A stretch of 64,000 bases of DNA, from positions 1,612,001-1,676,000 of the forward strand of contig JAGKQI010000052.1 of assembly GCA_018806915.1 (NCBI GenBank), read 5' to 3'. Source of the DNA: Phytophthora colocasiae. Its lineage: Eukaryota > Oomycota > Peronosporomycetes > Peronosporales > Peronosporaceae. The position numbers and the translations under genes were made by a program. Below, in pieces: positions 13,401 to 22,573 of this stretch. The notes under the pieces were generated by a model. It was not told the DNA's origin. It made no database searches and saw only the letters and a list, made by a program, of their open reading frames with translations. Position 1 is the stretch's first letter. Every line of letters starts with the position of its first letter.

Positions 13401-14140
13401 CAACAACGAACAGTCTCACGAATGACAGCTTCATCTCTGCATCGTCGTCAGGTTGGTCGTCGTCCACCGGAAGTTCTTCAAGCGAGTCGATGCCGAAGAA
13501 ACTGGGCATGAACGTAGCCCCGAGCGTGCACTCTCTCTTCAATCAGCCGGAAGACCCTCTTAACCAGTCTCGCTACCCGTCAAGCGGAGGGGAGCCGAGA
13601 CCGAAGCGCTCTATGCGAAAAAGTAAGCGCGTGTTCGGCCCTGGCTACTACTACGTGGGTATCATCGACATTTTGCAGACCTGGACGCTACAGAAAAAGA
13701 TCGAGCGGTTCTTGAAGGTGGATATCCAGCAAAAGGACGGCGAGGGCTTGTCGGCGATCGACCCGGTGCGCTACCAGCGGCGGTTTGAGGCCAAGTTGCG
13801 TGAGATCATCGCGATCCCGAAGGAATATTACCACCGCCAGCGTCGTAACCAGCCCAAGAACGCCATGTTCCAGTCCGTACAGCGTCTCAGCCCCGTGTTG
13901 CAAGCTGCTGCTGCATTTGAGAACGCCGCAGCTGCAAAGGAAGCCCGACGATCGCTTCCTCGTGAACGTGGCGACTCGACGGACACTGATACGTCCGGCA
14001 CATCGTCCAGCGCAGCAGAGGACGGCGATCTGGAACAAGCTGGACGTAACCCAACGCCGATCCTACTGCCATTCAACCAGCGACTGATCACTACGAACTC
14101 GATGCGCAGTCAATTGAGTATGACGGATCTGGCTGTGTGA
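10424..14140 (+). CDS. GPCR-phosphatidylinositol phosphate kinase fusion (GPCR-PIPK)
   Basis: Intronless, 1238 residues, first ATG 10424. Residues 1-245 form a Ser/Pro-rich cytosolic or disordered head. Residues about 248-553 contain seven hydrophobic spans (first GYVVLGFGVALLILMVVLAE, last GAIDYFVWFMV). A Ser-rich linker follows, then a PIP-kinase domain from about 740: LRQAFGIKALDFMKSF, a glycine-rich turn with lysine (GAFMFFSGDKKYIVKSM), FDIKGSWVNRS, the catalytic IMDYSLLLGV (about 945), a 100-residue Ser/Thr/Asn-rich insert, and the metal-binding VGIIDILQTWTLQKKIE (about 1080). The tail is Ala/Ser-rich. The architecture suggests a plasma- or endomembrane receptor coupled directly to phosphoinositide synthesis. 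The fusion is known from oomycetes and a few other protists. The ligand is unknown; all key kinase motifs are intact. Confidence 0.95.
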   Translation: MEAGAGSDGPLRPKGEDSDKATNTIGFSMSSSSPLQSPQDLNRSVDAAMHSGTPDLSASPSSPLQSVLKPTINTATGSPSSAPSSGSLDSQSPLKSALRKPNSPQKPKISRRVSIEQNVHVDIDSRRPRDRLSSSQQSAASNDSARSGLGDSGVSLRFRRTPTNSKTSNRSSFALRDTVLSRMSSNVGGLRESFFGAIGRTTTVNDPLELSPNQEFDLDVIDESGGMDENIGQILKPKLDITNWSREGYVVLGFGVALLILMVVLAETVNSLNGYNIDPGLVFGSLLTLILCVCVFVTFHGVQSYQRHPNPLIYYKCVVDIFLALRFLLDPLLLDMGVYKANDEDSCAYLSGITQFLFLSSDSWYFAQIVDLYWSLTNPFMSVKANRRLYKMMVYSAGAFTGILAAFVPDIHGFADGNYCWTQRKTTDDTVERDLFRLNPNNWLLFYMWMILFYLSGIAVLIFGVKRLRSGLRDTLNSRREMLRNGALSITSYTIYWTIVFFWYAMSFRTRTTYAGDFAPSQTFRTFTFALSARGAIDYFVWFMVNSPSLVRPNWLKFSSDSADKQYSAQLNTALQEELIYFTIEGMTRAIQIAEQDLIRIRDRSPTQELVLGMSDEEDHPPSLAEAATGLPGAGSTSTLLQSVQRNRMLGSITEAINAGLHRNSSADAEARRAKKKPSKEPDFSFDIPQDQRSIHSQQPKEDRRLHNPSSASTVVTTADPPSPAQAVGTTTASIRFTPYKPQAFAELRQAFGIKALDFMKSFQTSTKPNISEGASGAFMFFSGDKKYIVKSMAEEEARFLCEIAEKYAEYLTLNPSSLITKFYGCFKITMYDKRFYFIVMENLFDVMEEGVQIHHRFDIKGSWVNRSYKRPRRGAKVKCRHCSMMFKYGAKKSLIQCPNVVGIHEPNVVLKDNDLRTRMRIGTEEGVELYEQLRDDSLFLCDLGIMDYSLLLGVMDIEFAVDQPSRPASNSILSERTAANTATNTGTGTNSATTNSLTNDSFISASSSGWSSSTGSSSSESMPKKLGMNVAPSVHSLFNQPEDPLNQSRYPSSGGEPRPKRSMRKSKRVFGPGYYYVGIIDILQTWTLQKKIERFLKVDIQQKDGEGLSAIDPVRYQRRFEAKLREIIAIPKEYYHRQRRNQPKNAMFQSVQRLSPVLQAAAAFENAAAAKEARRSLPRERGDSTDTDTSGTSSSAAEDGDLEQAGRNPTPILLPFNQRLITTNSMRSQLSMTDLAV

Positions 14141-14511
14141 AGATGAACCCCGTGACGAAATTATTGAAGTGGCAGTCGACCAGCGCAATAGATTAGGATA
14201 GGTAAATACCAGTTTTTCATGTAAGGAGGGCAACTCCGTGTATAGCAGAGGAAATGTTTCTCGTTCTCAAAAGATGAAGAAGTTGTCATCGTTTTCAGTC
14301 TGTACAGCACCTTTGCAACATTTCGGTGTGGCACCGCTTTCCCTTCAAGCCCTGATCACCAAAGGACATTCCATGCTGAATGGCCGAGCTGAAAATGCGC
14401 TACAGATAGTGATGCAACAATACCATTGGACATGATGCAACATGTTCCTGCGTGCAAATTGCCATCTCTTCCCAGTTGATCGGCAGCATCTCTCCCTCGT
14501 CAGCTGGCGGA
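14141..14511. other. 3' flank of GPCR-PIPK up to the transposon
   Basis: About 370 bp without a gene; presumably the 3' UTR and flank. No repeat or structure recognised before the terminal repeat of the pogo-like element at 14514. Confidence 0.4.
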
Positions 14512-14513
14512 TA

Positions 14514-15981
14514 CCGACTTCCCTTTGTCTAAGGCGCACCCTATCTTCGGGTGATGAGCAGGTCTCCAAAAAGTTGATCTTCGGAGATGAGCAGTCAAAA
14601 CCGTGGTATCGATTAGCAGAATGCCTACGCAAAGATTCACTCGTCGTTGCCAATACGGTATCGGTATCGGAGTCGATTTCGCCGATCTGTTCGTCCAGAA
14701 CGTGCAAGCCAGCAAGCTCGGCAGCTCGTTCGCATTGCAGTCTCGGTCTTTGTGAGCTTGGACGTTGTAGCTTGTAGCAACTTCAGTGGCTTTTAGGCTA
14801 AGCATGAGCGCCAAAACTGGTACGCCTTCTTGCCTCAGGTCGTTGATCCAGTCGACGATCTCGCCTTCAGCATCTTTACTCCTGTTCCTACCAAACGCTC
14901 TCTCTTTCGCAGCATGCCCTTGGTAGTTGCACAGGCCTGCTCTAGCTTAGTCACCTTCTTCTTCCATTTACTTAAAAGCTTGCGACGGTTGCTGTATTCC
15001 GCTGGGTGTAGATTAGGCCAGAATTCCTCGATTGTCTGCCTGGCGTTGTCAGTACTGCGATAACGCTTAGCTGCACGTAGCTTAATCGCGTTCGTGAACG
15101 CCTCTCTCATTCCCGTGCTTTCCGTACTACCGCCATCTTCACGGAGACGTGGGCGCCCGACAGGCTTGTGCTTCTCCTGGAGCGGCTCTGCTGTTGTTGC
15201 GCGGGCTTCGGCTTCACCTCCAGCCATGCGGGCTGAATCTTGAATGGCAGCACGCCACAAAAATAGAAGCGCCAAGTTCAATGTCGCCTTTGACAGAGGT
15301 AGTGATTCGTATCGCTATGATTGGTTGAAACCCTGTGTCGCCTGTACACCGATCGACAGAATGCAACGACCACTTTCCCGCAGGTGCAAAGTCTGTTCGG
15401 CGCGTGTAGACTGGTTATGTGAGAGCGAATTAATATCGATTTTGGTAAAAGATAGAGAGCAGCTGTATTTTGCACTAAAAATTGCACTAGTGACGGTTTA
15501 ATGGATTCCCAGGCTGAAATGGCACGCTTTATCGTAGCCAAGCGCTCTCCTTTCGCCGTCGTAGCAGTAGCTGTTGCTCTTGCGTAGCTTTGCGTTGGCT
15601 TAGCCCCTCTATAGCTTAAAAGGACACGTCGTTTTTCTTGTATTGTGTAGTGCATGCGGCGTTGTTTGGCTGGCGCGTACACCTCGTCAAGGAGGCCTGT
15701 GTGTGGCAACCTCCTTTGCTTCCTGCAATACTGTCGCGGGTGGTGGGGGCTGCGAGGACTCCTCGTCCGCTTCCTCTATTTTATCGAGTGGCTGGTGGAG
15801 ACCTCCGTTTTATCGAGTGGCTGGTGGAGTTTTATTTTAGCGATTGAACGCTGCATCGGGCAATTTGATTGGTTGATAACAAAATGTGCACACAATTTTA
15901 TATCACAGGCGCCCTTTTTATATGGACGCTGCATTCTGTCGATCGGTGTATGCGGTGACGCCTTAGACAAAGGGAAGTCGG
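14514..15981. mobile_element. Pogo/Tc1-mariner-like DNA transposon, deleted
   Basis: Terminal inverted repeats are exact over at least 23 bp: CCGACTTCCCTTTGTCTAAG at 14514 onward and its reverse complement ending at 15981, each flanked by TA (14512-13 and 15982-83), the target-site duplication of this superfamily. The element is 1468 bp. A second 20-bp inverted pair (15347-15366 with 15930-15949, core ACACCGATCGACAGAATGCA) lies inside, suggesting subterminal sites or a nested related copy. A 22-bp direct repeat (15779-15800, 15808-15829) is also inside. The transposase is broken and lacks a catalytic domain, so this copy is not self-mobile. Confidence 0.72.
14740..15709 (-). pseudogene. Transposase remnant with CENP-B/pogo-type DNA-binding region
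   Basis: Minus-strand frames 15709-15278 and 15281-14835 overlap by ATGA; a third frame follows after a shift near 14860. The first holds YTIQEKRRVLLSYRGAKPT, resembling an N-terminal helix-turn-helix of pogo-like transposases; the second is Lys/Arg-rich with KPVGRPRLRED; the third reads IVDWINDLRQEGVPVLALML then SLKATEVATSYNV, which matches the CENP-B-type HTH section as I know it from oomycete DDE_1 transposases. No DDE catalytic triad follows within the element. Frame breaks and the missing C-terminus mark it as dead. Confidence 0.6.
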
Positions 15982-16188
15982 TATGCTACAACGGCCGGCA
16001 CTTCTTGCTTTCACTATGCCCGTGCGAAATGCCACCTTCATTCCCGCACACAGCCGACCGGGAAAGACGGACCAGCACGCAAACGTAGAGCAGCCTCGAC
16101 TTGTGGCATTGACCTGGCTATCGGTAGCATTGACATTGGCAGCTTACGGCCATTCCGTCGAACAGGCTGGCAGAAGCATAGAAGACCA

Positions 16189-17277
16189 ATGTCAATGGAC
16201 GACGCCAACGTGCTCACATGGCACGAGCAGGTTCAACGCAAGACGTCGCTGCCCAGAGCTGATAGCGCACAGGACGAGCAGCGGCCACGAGGCAAAAGCG
16301 TGCCTGGAGTTCCGCCCACAGGTGACACACCGCCGCGACGTCGAGGCTTTTCATTGGCGCGCCATCAGTCTGTGCCCGTCATGTCCGTGGGCAAGTCCCG
16401 ACGCCGTCGCAAAGTGACGTTCAAGAACATGTACGCGCCCGACGTGGTGCCTCCGCCCAAGGTGGAGAGTTACGACGAACTGGTGTTTAATGTGGCCGGG
16501 TTGTTCCATACCATGTCGTTTTTGCACGACCCAGAAGACTGGGGTGACGACCCGACCGGTAGTATGTCGTCCGAAGACGAATACTACGACCCGGAGCCAT
16601 TGGAACGCTCCGTTCCGCTCATGATCGCCGAGTTCCTTTACCGTTCGGCCATGTTCTTGGGTTATCCACAAGGCGACACCCCGTGGCTGCCGGGATTCCG
16701 AGAAGACAAGAAGTTTTCAGGGAACGACGTGAAGCGTTGGAGAAGACTCGCACACTTTGACTGGGAAGCGGAAGAACGAGAATTCCAGCTGAATCATCGT
16801 AAACCTCCGTCACTTACAGCTTTCCAGCCTGGACTTGAACGGAAGGAATCGGTGGAATCGAACGGACACAAGTCCGTCATGTCCACGATCGGGGCCAGTT
16901 TCCACATGAGGCGGCAGGACAGTGCTGTTAGTGTGGACTCGATGTCGTCGAGCTCGAGTATGGACAATCCGGTGTCGAGTCATTCCGGCAAGACCAAGTT
17001 CCGTAGCGCTGTGTCTGGATGGATCCGTAAGCATCGACGTCAGCACAGTACTGAGAGTCTCCCAGTGGCAGAACAGGTCAGCGAAGATGAAAGTGGAGAG
17101 AAGAGCGAGGAGAAGAAGAAGCGCAAGCACAAACCCGTGTCGTGGCTTAACCCGCCACCCATTTCGTCGTCTCGAGACTTGGCACTGCTCGTGGACATTA
17201 TCAACTCGTGCGTGTATTGCGGCCAGTTCCAGTTCCGGAAGCGCGACATCGTGCGTCTCTGCAATATCAGGATTTAG
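16189..17277 (+). CDS. Unknown protein, paralogous domain with the gene at 17.5-19.5 kb
   Basis: Intronless, 362 residues, ATG at 16189 (a second ATG two codons later). Basic N-terminus (RRRRKVTFKNMYAPD). A conserved block at residues 93-196 contains YDELVFNVAGLFHTMSFLHD, a helix IAEFLYRSAMFLG and KRWRRLAHFDWEAEE. A Ser-rich spacer with KTKFRSAVSGWIRKHRR follows, then a C-terminal block LLVDIINSCVYCGQFQF (330-362). Both blocks recur in the same order in the opposite-strand neighbour (WRRLALHDWMLEE; SVVNCCVNFGEVLFSPDEI). No known family is recognised, no signal peptide and no membrane span; probably cytosolic or nuclear. The two genes are tail-to-tail with 235 bp between stops. Confidence 0.75.
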   Translation: MSMDDANVLTWHEQVQRKTSLPRADSAQDEQRPRGKSVPGVPPTGDTPPRRRGFSLARHQSVPVMSVGKSRRRRKVTFKNMYAPDVVPPPKVESYDELVFNVAGLFHTMSFLHDPEDWGDDPTGSMSSEDEYYDPEPLERSVPLMIAEFLYRSAMFLGYPQGDTPWLPGFREDKKFSGNDVKRWRRLAHFDWEAEEREFQLNHRKPPSLTAFQPGLERKESVESNGHKSVMSTIGASFHMRRQDSAVSVDSMSSSSSMDNPVSSHSGKTKFRSAVSGWIRKHRRQHSTESLPVAEQVSEDESGEKSEEKKKRKHKPVSWLNPPPISSSRDLALLVDIINSCVYCGQFQFRKRDIVRLCNIRI

Positions 17278-17512
17278 AGGAGGTAAAGCTCCGTTTTATT
17301 GCGCTTCCTGGCGAAGGAAGACAGGAAGAGCGCAACCACCAAAGAGAGATTTAGTGTGTTAACAGTCCATGCGTGACGCCTGGTGATCGTAAACAGCGTT
17401 TTGTCCGTATTGCATCGACTGTATTGACATTTGAGACTTGAGGTTTCATAGCTTGTTGTTCCTTCACTTATTTACCAACGGAATAAAAAATCTGCTTAAG
17501 GCTTTTCACAAC

Positions 17513-19513
17513 TTAAATCCAGCCGTCCTCCTCCACGATGAACTCAAGACGCACGAGGTCGTCGATCTCGTCAGGGGAGAACAGCACCTCGCCGAAGTTC
17601 ACGCAGCAGTTCACCACGCTGCACAATTTGTCGAACTTCATGTTGGACGGCACTTCTAGTTCCTCGTCCTCGTCTTCCTCCTCCTCGGGTTCCTCCTCAG
17701 CCACGCTCGCACTGAGCGACCGGTGGAGCGCCACACTCTGCAGTCTCCGGGGAGCTCTCACCGGCTGGCTATCACTATCACTATCGGTGCCCTCCGTCAC
17801 GGCAGAACTGGAGCGTGACGACGGCGCTTCGACATCTTTTCCCTTGACACCCAACGCAGCAGCGGCCTGGGCCGTCGTCACTTCCTCCAGCATCCAGTCG
17901 TGCAAAGCCAACCTGCGCCACATGCGAATCTCCCCATTCGAGATGCTCACCACGTTGCCGTGCTTGGTTCGAGTGCCGTGAAGAAAGGCCATGGAGCGTT
18001 CGAGGAACTCTTGCACCTTCGTGGTCGTCGGCCGCTGATCATGAGCTGCAAACTTGCACACGCGCACCAGCACGTCATCGTAGTTCTCCAGAGCAGTGTA
18101 CGCACCAGAAGCGCCATCGTTCGCGTCGAACAAAATGATCCTGGGACTCTGACTGAACCGGGTACGCTTAGCTACACCAGGTGCTAGCACTTCTTCAGCA
18201 GGAATGGGACTCGGCACTTTACGACCAGAGATCGAGCGGCGGTGCAGCTCTGCAGCCTTGGCCTTCTCCGCTGCTTGCGCGAACTTGCGCGCTTCTGAGC
18301 TGCGTGAGAAGCTCGCACGGTCCTTCTGTAGATCCAGATCGATGTTGCCGCGTCCGCCGATGAGACGGGCTTGAATCGGGAGCTTCCGCCAGATCTTCGA
18401 GATGAGATGCGTGGGGGCCTGCTCCATGAAGTCCATACTCTGCGACCGACGGTCCAGTCCACGGGTGGGGCGCTTGGTGTCTTCATAATCGTCGTCACTG
18501 TCCGAGTCCCACGTGGACGCATGAGGCTTCACAACTGCCTGCTCGTTCTTTGAGTACGACGCACGTTTCGCACGCTCACGTTCCTCTGCCTCCTTTTTCT
18601 CCTTCTTCTCTTTTCTAGCAGAAGAAGAGAAGGACAACGACATGCCACGCTCCTTCTTCGCCTTGGTCTTCTTGGGTGAGTACACCGTGGCGCTCGGCTG
18701 TGGCAATTGCTGCAACGATGCCCGACCAGATCCATTGGAGGGATACACAGGTGCACCTGGAGCCGTAAGATCGTTAAAGGCACTGGAACTCGACTGGTAC
18801 GAGCTCGGAGCCGTCTTCACAGTGCTGTAACTGGTCAAACTCTGACTAGCCGAGCGGACCTTCGTCCTCCTGTTGCTACTTGGCGCCAACGACGCTCCTG
18901 GTTGCAGTGCCATATTACCATGAACCCCACTGTTTCTCAGCGTGCGGTTGCCCATACAGGGGGGTCGATCTCCCCCCACACTGACACTTCTACTACCAAG
19001 CTTCGGAGGTTGCGTAGGTAGATCAAATGACGTCGTAGAGAAGGTAGAATGGCCACTATTGGAGCTGGACGAGTTGCGACTGCTCCGACTGCTTCTTGCA
19101 CTCTGTTCTTTACTCGCCACTTTGCTCTTATGACCAAAGAGACTACCACGACTGGGAGCTGTGTGGAACGCATTGGTGATGGATTGCGTAAGCGAATTAC
19201 GTTCGCCTTCCTCGGCCGATTTCTTGGCTCTTGGAGTAGCTGCTTGAGCTCCATAGGGCAACGACATGACCACAGGCTGCGCAGGTTCCGAAGACGCGCG
19301 CTTTTCTTTCCACCCTGAAAAGGAGAAGCTCGAGTGACGTCCTTCCTTCTTCTTGGACGGTTTTTCACGTGCAGCAGCTTGCGCTTCCGCGGACAGTTCA
19401 GCATCGAGACTGGCTGCACTCATTCGTCCTGTGAACGAGAAACTCCCGCTGCGTCGTGACCCTGGGAAGATCTTCTTGATGCCCGAGTACACGTCCTTGA
19501 CTTGCTGTGACAT
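17513..19513 (-). CDS. Unknown protein, larger paralogue of the gene at 16.2-17.3 kb
   Basis: Intronless, 666 residues, ATG 19513-19511. Residues 1-430 are Ser/Arg/Lys-rich and disordered, with recurring KKE and SFSFSG stretches. The C-terminal third carries the shared domain: YDDVLVRVCKFAAHDQ, VQEFLERSMAFLHGT, MWRRLALHDWMLEE (531-544), a long acidic run, then FDKLCSVVNCCVNFGEVLFS (627 on) and an end DDLVRLEFIVEEDGWI. The WRRLAxxDWxxEE motif and the I(I/V)NxCVxxGxxxF motif are identical in kind to the neighbour. A tail-to-tail duplicated pair with different N-termini suggests an old inverted tandem duplication. The function is unknown. Confidence 0.78.
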   Translation of the reverse strand: MSQQVKDVYSGIKKIFPGSRRSGSFSFTGRMSAASLDAELSAEAQAAAREKPSKKKEGRHSSFSFSGWKEKRASSEPAQPVVMSLPYGAQAATPRAKKSAEEGERNSLTQSITNAFHTAPSRGSLFGHKSKVASKEQSARSSRSSRNSSSSNSGHSTFSTTSFDLPTQPPKLGSRSVSVGGDRPPCMGNRTLRNSGVHGNMALQPGASLAPSSNRRTKVRSASQSLTSYSTVKTAPSSYQSSSSAFNDLTAPGAPVYPSNGSGRASLQQLPQPSATVYSPKKTKAKKERGMSLSFSSSARKEKKEKKEAEERERAKRASYSKNEQAVVKPHASTWDSDSDDDYEDTKRPTRGLDRRSQSMDFMEQAPTHLISKIWRKLPIQARLIGGRGNIDLDLQKDRASFSRSSEARKFAQAAEKAKAAELHRRSISGRKVPSPIPAEEVLAPGVAKRTRFSQSPRIILFDANDGASGAYTALENYDDVLVRVCKFAAHDQRPTTTKVQEFLERSMAFLHGTRTKHGNVVSISNGEIRMWRRLALHDWMLEEVTTAQAAAALGVKGKDVEAPSSRSSSAVTEGTDSDSDSQPVRAPRRLQSVALHRSLSASVAEEEPEEEEDEDEELEVPSNMKFDKLCSVVNCCVNFGEVLFSPDEIDDLVRLEFIVEEDGWI

Positions 19514-21628
19514 CGTCTCTTAACTTTTTTTTAAACAACTTTTAAACCAGCTTTTAAACCCTTAAAAAAATATAAGTCGAAGAGCGGTAGGAGGTGTTTA
19601 AAAAGCTTTTTGCCACTCGAACGCCTTTGCAGTCACTTTGCCTCTTGAGATGTGGGTGAGATTCGTGCGGGGACGGCCCAAAGGAAAGAAAGGGAGCAAC
19701 TCAGTGAAAAACTCTCCGACCTATTTTATGGGCTCTGGAACGAAATGGGCAGCTCCCGAATCATGAATTTTTGGAATTGCGCATATACATCTCTTGATAA
19801 ATGTATGCAAGTTCTCTGTATTTATGAAAATGTTTTGTAGGGAAATTAAAAGAACCCTTTATTTGGAGTGAGGACCAAATTAGCCCTACTCGCGGGCAGA
19901 AATCAGGATCAGCTGGGCGGGCTTTTTTACCTTTGACACTGCAAGCGGTGCCTAAACCGGCTGATTGGCGCAGCGCCCTCGGTCCGAGGGCGCTGCGCTG
20001 ACATCTGCCAGGGGGAGCCTACGTCATGAAGTGCAGCACTCGCTCGCTCTTCGATAGAGACCCCTGTCAAGGTTGAGAGAGTGCTTTGGCCCCCGTAGCG
20101 ACAATAATTTGGTGTCGTTTCGCGAGCAAAACGTAACGGTCCACGACGATTGACTTGCCGGGAACGTTCTCAAGAGGATGGGGGAACGCCGCACCGTTGC
20201 ATTTCGTTTACTGGCCGCATCACAGTGATTGAAGTATTGAGTGCGGACTTACGCGAAAGGTTGAGCTCCAAAGCGACACGTTATGCGACGCTAAAGCTGG
20301 CTCGAGAGCTTGAAACGTTGCACACTGCTGAATATCGGATCGGATGGCTGCATTTTTGCTGTCGTCCGTCGCTTTAGCTGTCTCAATCGATGGCGCGAGG
20401 GCTAGTGGAGCAGCGACTGCTGGCTGTGGAGCTGACAGCTCTTGTCGTTGCAAATGCTGTGGACGATGGCCTCGAACTTTCGGTGGTGCTGAGCACGATG
20501 GCACTGGAGAGTCTCCAGTGGGGATGCTGGTGGTGCCGCCATGGCTCACGGAGGCAATAGCAGGCAGAAGAGCCGGGGTTCCTGTAGACGCACACGCTAG
20601 GATGTACATATCACTACATGTATCATGGCATTGCCATGCGTGAGTGCAGGAAGCGCTTTGCGACACGATTCAGCAAACCAGATGCCTCATTTTACCAAGT
20701 GGTTGTGCTTGTCTGTCTGTACACTGTACGAGCAAATGAGTGTTCATTAAAATGTAAAACGATGGGCTGCAACTGTTCATTGCAGCATCCCGTTGTCAAG
20801 TACTAACGTTGGCCAACAACTACACTGCCTAGAGGAACACGCACACTCCTTGCTCTTGCTGATTAACTTCCTCAATCGCTAAAAGCGTTAACCAGTACTG
20901 CAACCAACTTCAGGTTTGTTCCCCTCTTCTTGATTGCAAACTATTGTTTCGTGACACGAATCCCCTAGCGTAAATGGCAAGATTCTCGAGAAGTACATCA
21001 TGAGCCTTTCGTGGAAAGTGTTCGCCAGTTTGCTCAGAATCAGATTTGTGAGGTATTTACTGAGCTGAGCAATACTCATGTCAACATCCAACCGAGGATC
21101 TCACATCGCGATCTCTAGTACGGGAACTGTCATTCCAAGTTGGAACTTCCAACTACACGTACGGTACTTGAGAGCCCTAGATATGTGAGTACGATCTTCT
21201 ACTACGTAGTATAGCATGTGCAGTTACAACACTAGTGTTGACGACCCACCAACCTCATGGCGAACAGCACTTGCACTTCCTTCAGCTTAGCTTCAACCCT
21301 GTACATCACTCCTAAACCAGTTTCCCTGCACCTGTACCTGTTTCCTAGAACTCCGCGGAATGCTCACCAACACGTAACAAAACATCCTAGCTGACGCTGC
21401 CGACACATTGGAGAAAGAATGCCTCGTATATTATGGCGTTGGAAGTCGCCTGCATCCCCAGACCTGTCCGACAGCATTATTTCGTGCTATCAACGACGGC
21501 ATTGACCTCTCCTCTCGCATCGCCAGAAAAGAGTCTTGAGAAGACACTGCGAACTCCCAATCCTGAACAGAGCATCAGCTACTACCGTAGCTGCGCGCAA
21601 ACTGCTATGAGTTTAACGGCGCAGCAGC
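19514..21628. other. 2.1-kb intergenic region with a perfect GC-rich palindrome
   Basis: No reading frame here shows a domain. The minus frame 20666-20220 (Ala/Pro/Ser-rich) and plus frames over the same bases look like chance. Bases 19968-19998 form a perfect 31-bp palindrome. The stretch 19860-20200, GC-richer than its flanks, may be a repeat fragment. The last 300 bp before eS26's stop are unremarkable. Confidence 0.4.
19968..19998. repeat. Perfect 31-bp GC-rich palindrome
   Basis: 15-bp arms (GCGCAGCGCCCTCGG and its exact reverse complement) separated by one base. It would form a very stable hairpin. It lies 455 bp upstream of the 17.5-19.5 kb gene start, in non-coding DNA. A terminator, replication or transposon-end role is possible; none is shown. 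Confidence 0.85.
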
Positions 21629-22071
21629 TTACGAGCGCTTCGGGGCGAAACGACGCGGGGGCGGGGCACGTCCCTTACGGGCCTCAACCGAGCGACCACG
21701 CACGATACGCTGGTGGATGGCGGCTTCCACGCAGTAGTAGTTCTTGATGTAGATCTTGGGCAGAGCGTACGACTCGTACACGGAAGCCTCCTTCAGATCA
21801 CGGATGGCCGACTGGTCCACGATGTTACTGCAATGAGGGAGGAAGAATACCACAAAGTCAATTGTTTTGAAGTTCTAAAATAACCCAAAAGCGTATAATA
21901 CGCCTCGTGCGTTATTTTCTCTGCGCTGTTAATGAAGAAGACGTACCGCACAACGAAGCGCTTGATGGCCTTGTCCTTGGGGATGAGCTTGGCCGTGGAC
22001 ACGCAGTGCACACGCTTGACGTGGCCGCGGCCCTTCTTGTTACGTCCGTGGTTGCGGCGCTTCACAGTCAT
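21629..22071 (-). CDS. RPS26: 40S ribosomal protein eS26
   Basis: Small-subunit protein near the mRNA exit. Exons 22071-21947 and 21827-21629, intron 119 bp (GTACGT..TTGCAG), 107 residues. The sequence follows the family: [59 protein letters not shown], and [15 protein letters not shown]. Residue numbering matches the human protein up to position 77, but two of the four zinc-ligand cysteines are changed: Cys23 and Cys74 remain, Cys26 is Thr and Cys77 is Ala (Cys29 is Leu too). The start is the ATG opening MTVKRRN; longer upstream frames are not coding. Convergent with nothing; its 5' side faces the QCR6 3' end. Confidence 0.93.
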
Positions 22072-22573
22072 TATTCCTCCGTTCTTTTCTCCAAAAGTGA
22101 CTGAGCTATTCGCTTGGGCACAAAGGGGATTGAGTGAAGCTCTAGCCGCCACCAACTTGCCCTCATTTGTGATTGGGTACGAGATTGTAATTTTAGCGAA
22201 TTAGAATGGAGGTCGAAAACCTAGTCACTATTCAAGTAATGTCACTCGGACGAGGAACTGTTGCCTAGAATCCATTAGGTACGGTACATTCTTTGCTAGA
22301 ACGAGAGCCTACCTGTTGCCTACACGAACAAGGAAGACACTAAATGCAAGCTGAAGTGTCTAAAGGCGGGGGTTATGTCAGTGTCTGCACTGCAAACCCA
22401 TCAATACATGTTATTTTTCTTTCTCTGTTTGTTGGGAAGTAGTAAGATAGTCATCCTAACAGCTGACTGCTCCTGCAGCTACACAGGGCAGCTAGGCGTG
22501 CACGCACTGGCACATCTGATAGCTGAAGGACGACTGTCGAAGAACGGTCGAGTCCACGTGCAGTTGGACATGT
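22072..22573. other. Intergenic region between eS26 promoter and QCR6 3' end
   Basis: About 500 bp. A plus-strand frame at 22375-22593 has a hydrophobic start but overlaps the QCR6 terminal exon and has no relatives I recognise. No repeats. Confidence 0.4.

Noticed and set aside
20220..20666. 148-residue Ala/Pro-rich minus frame
   Set aside because: No conserved feature, overlapped by open frames on the other strand; typical of GC-rich non-coding DNA.
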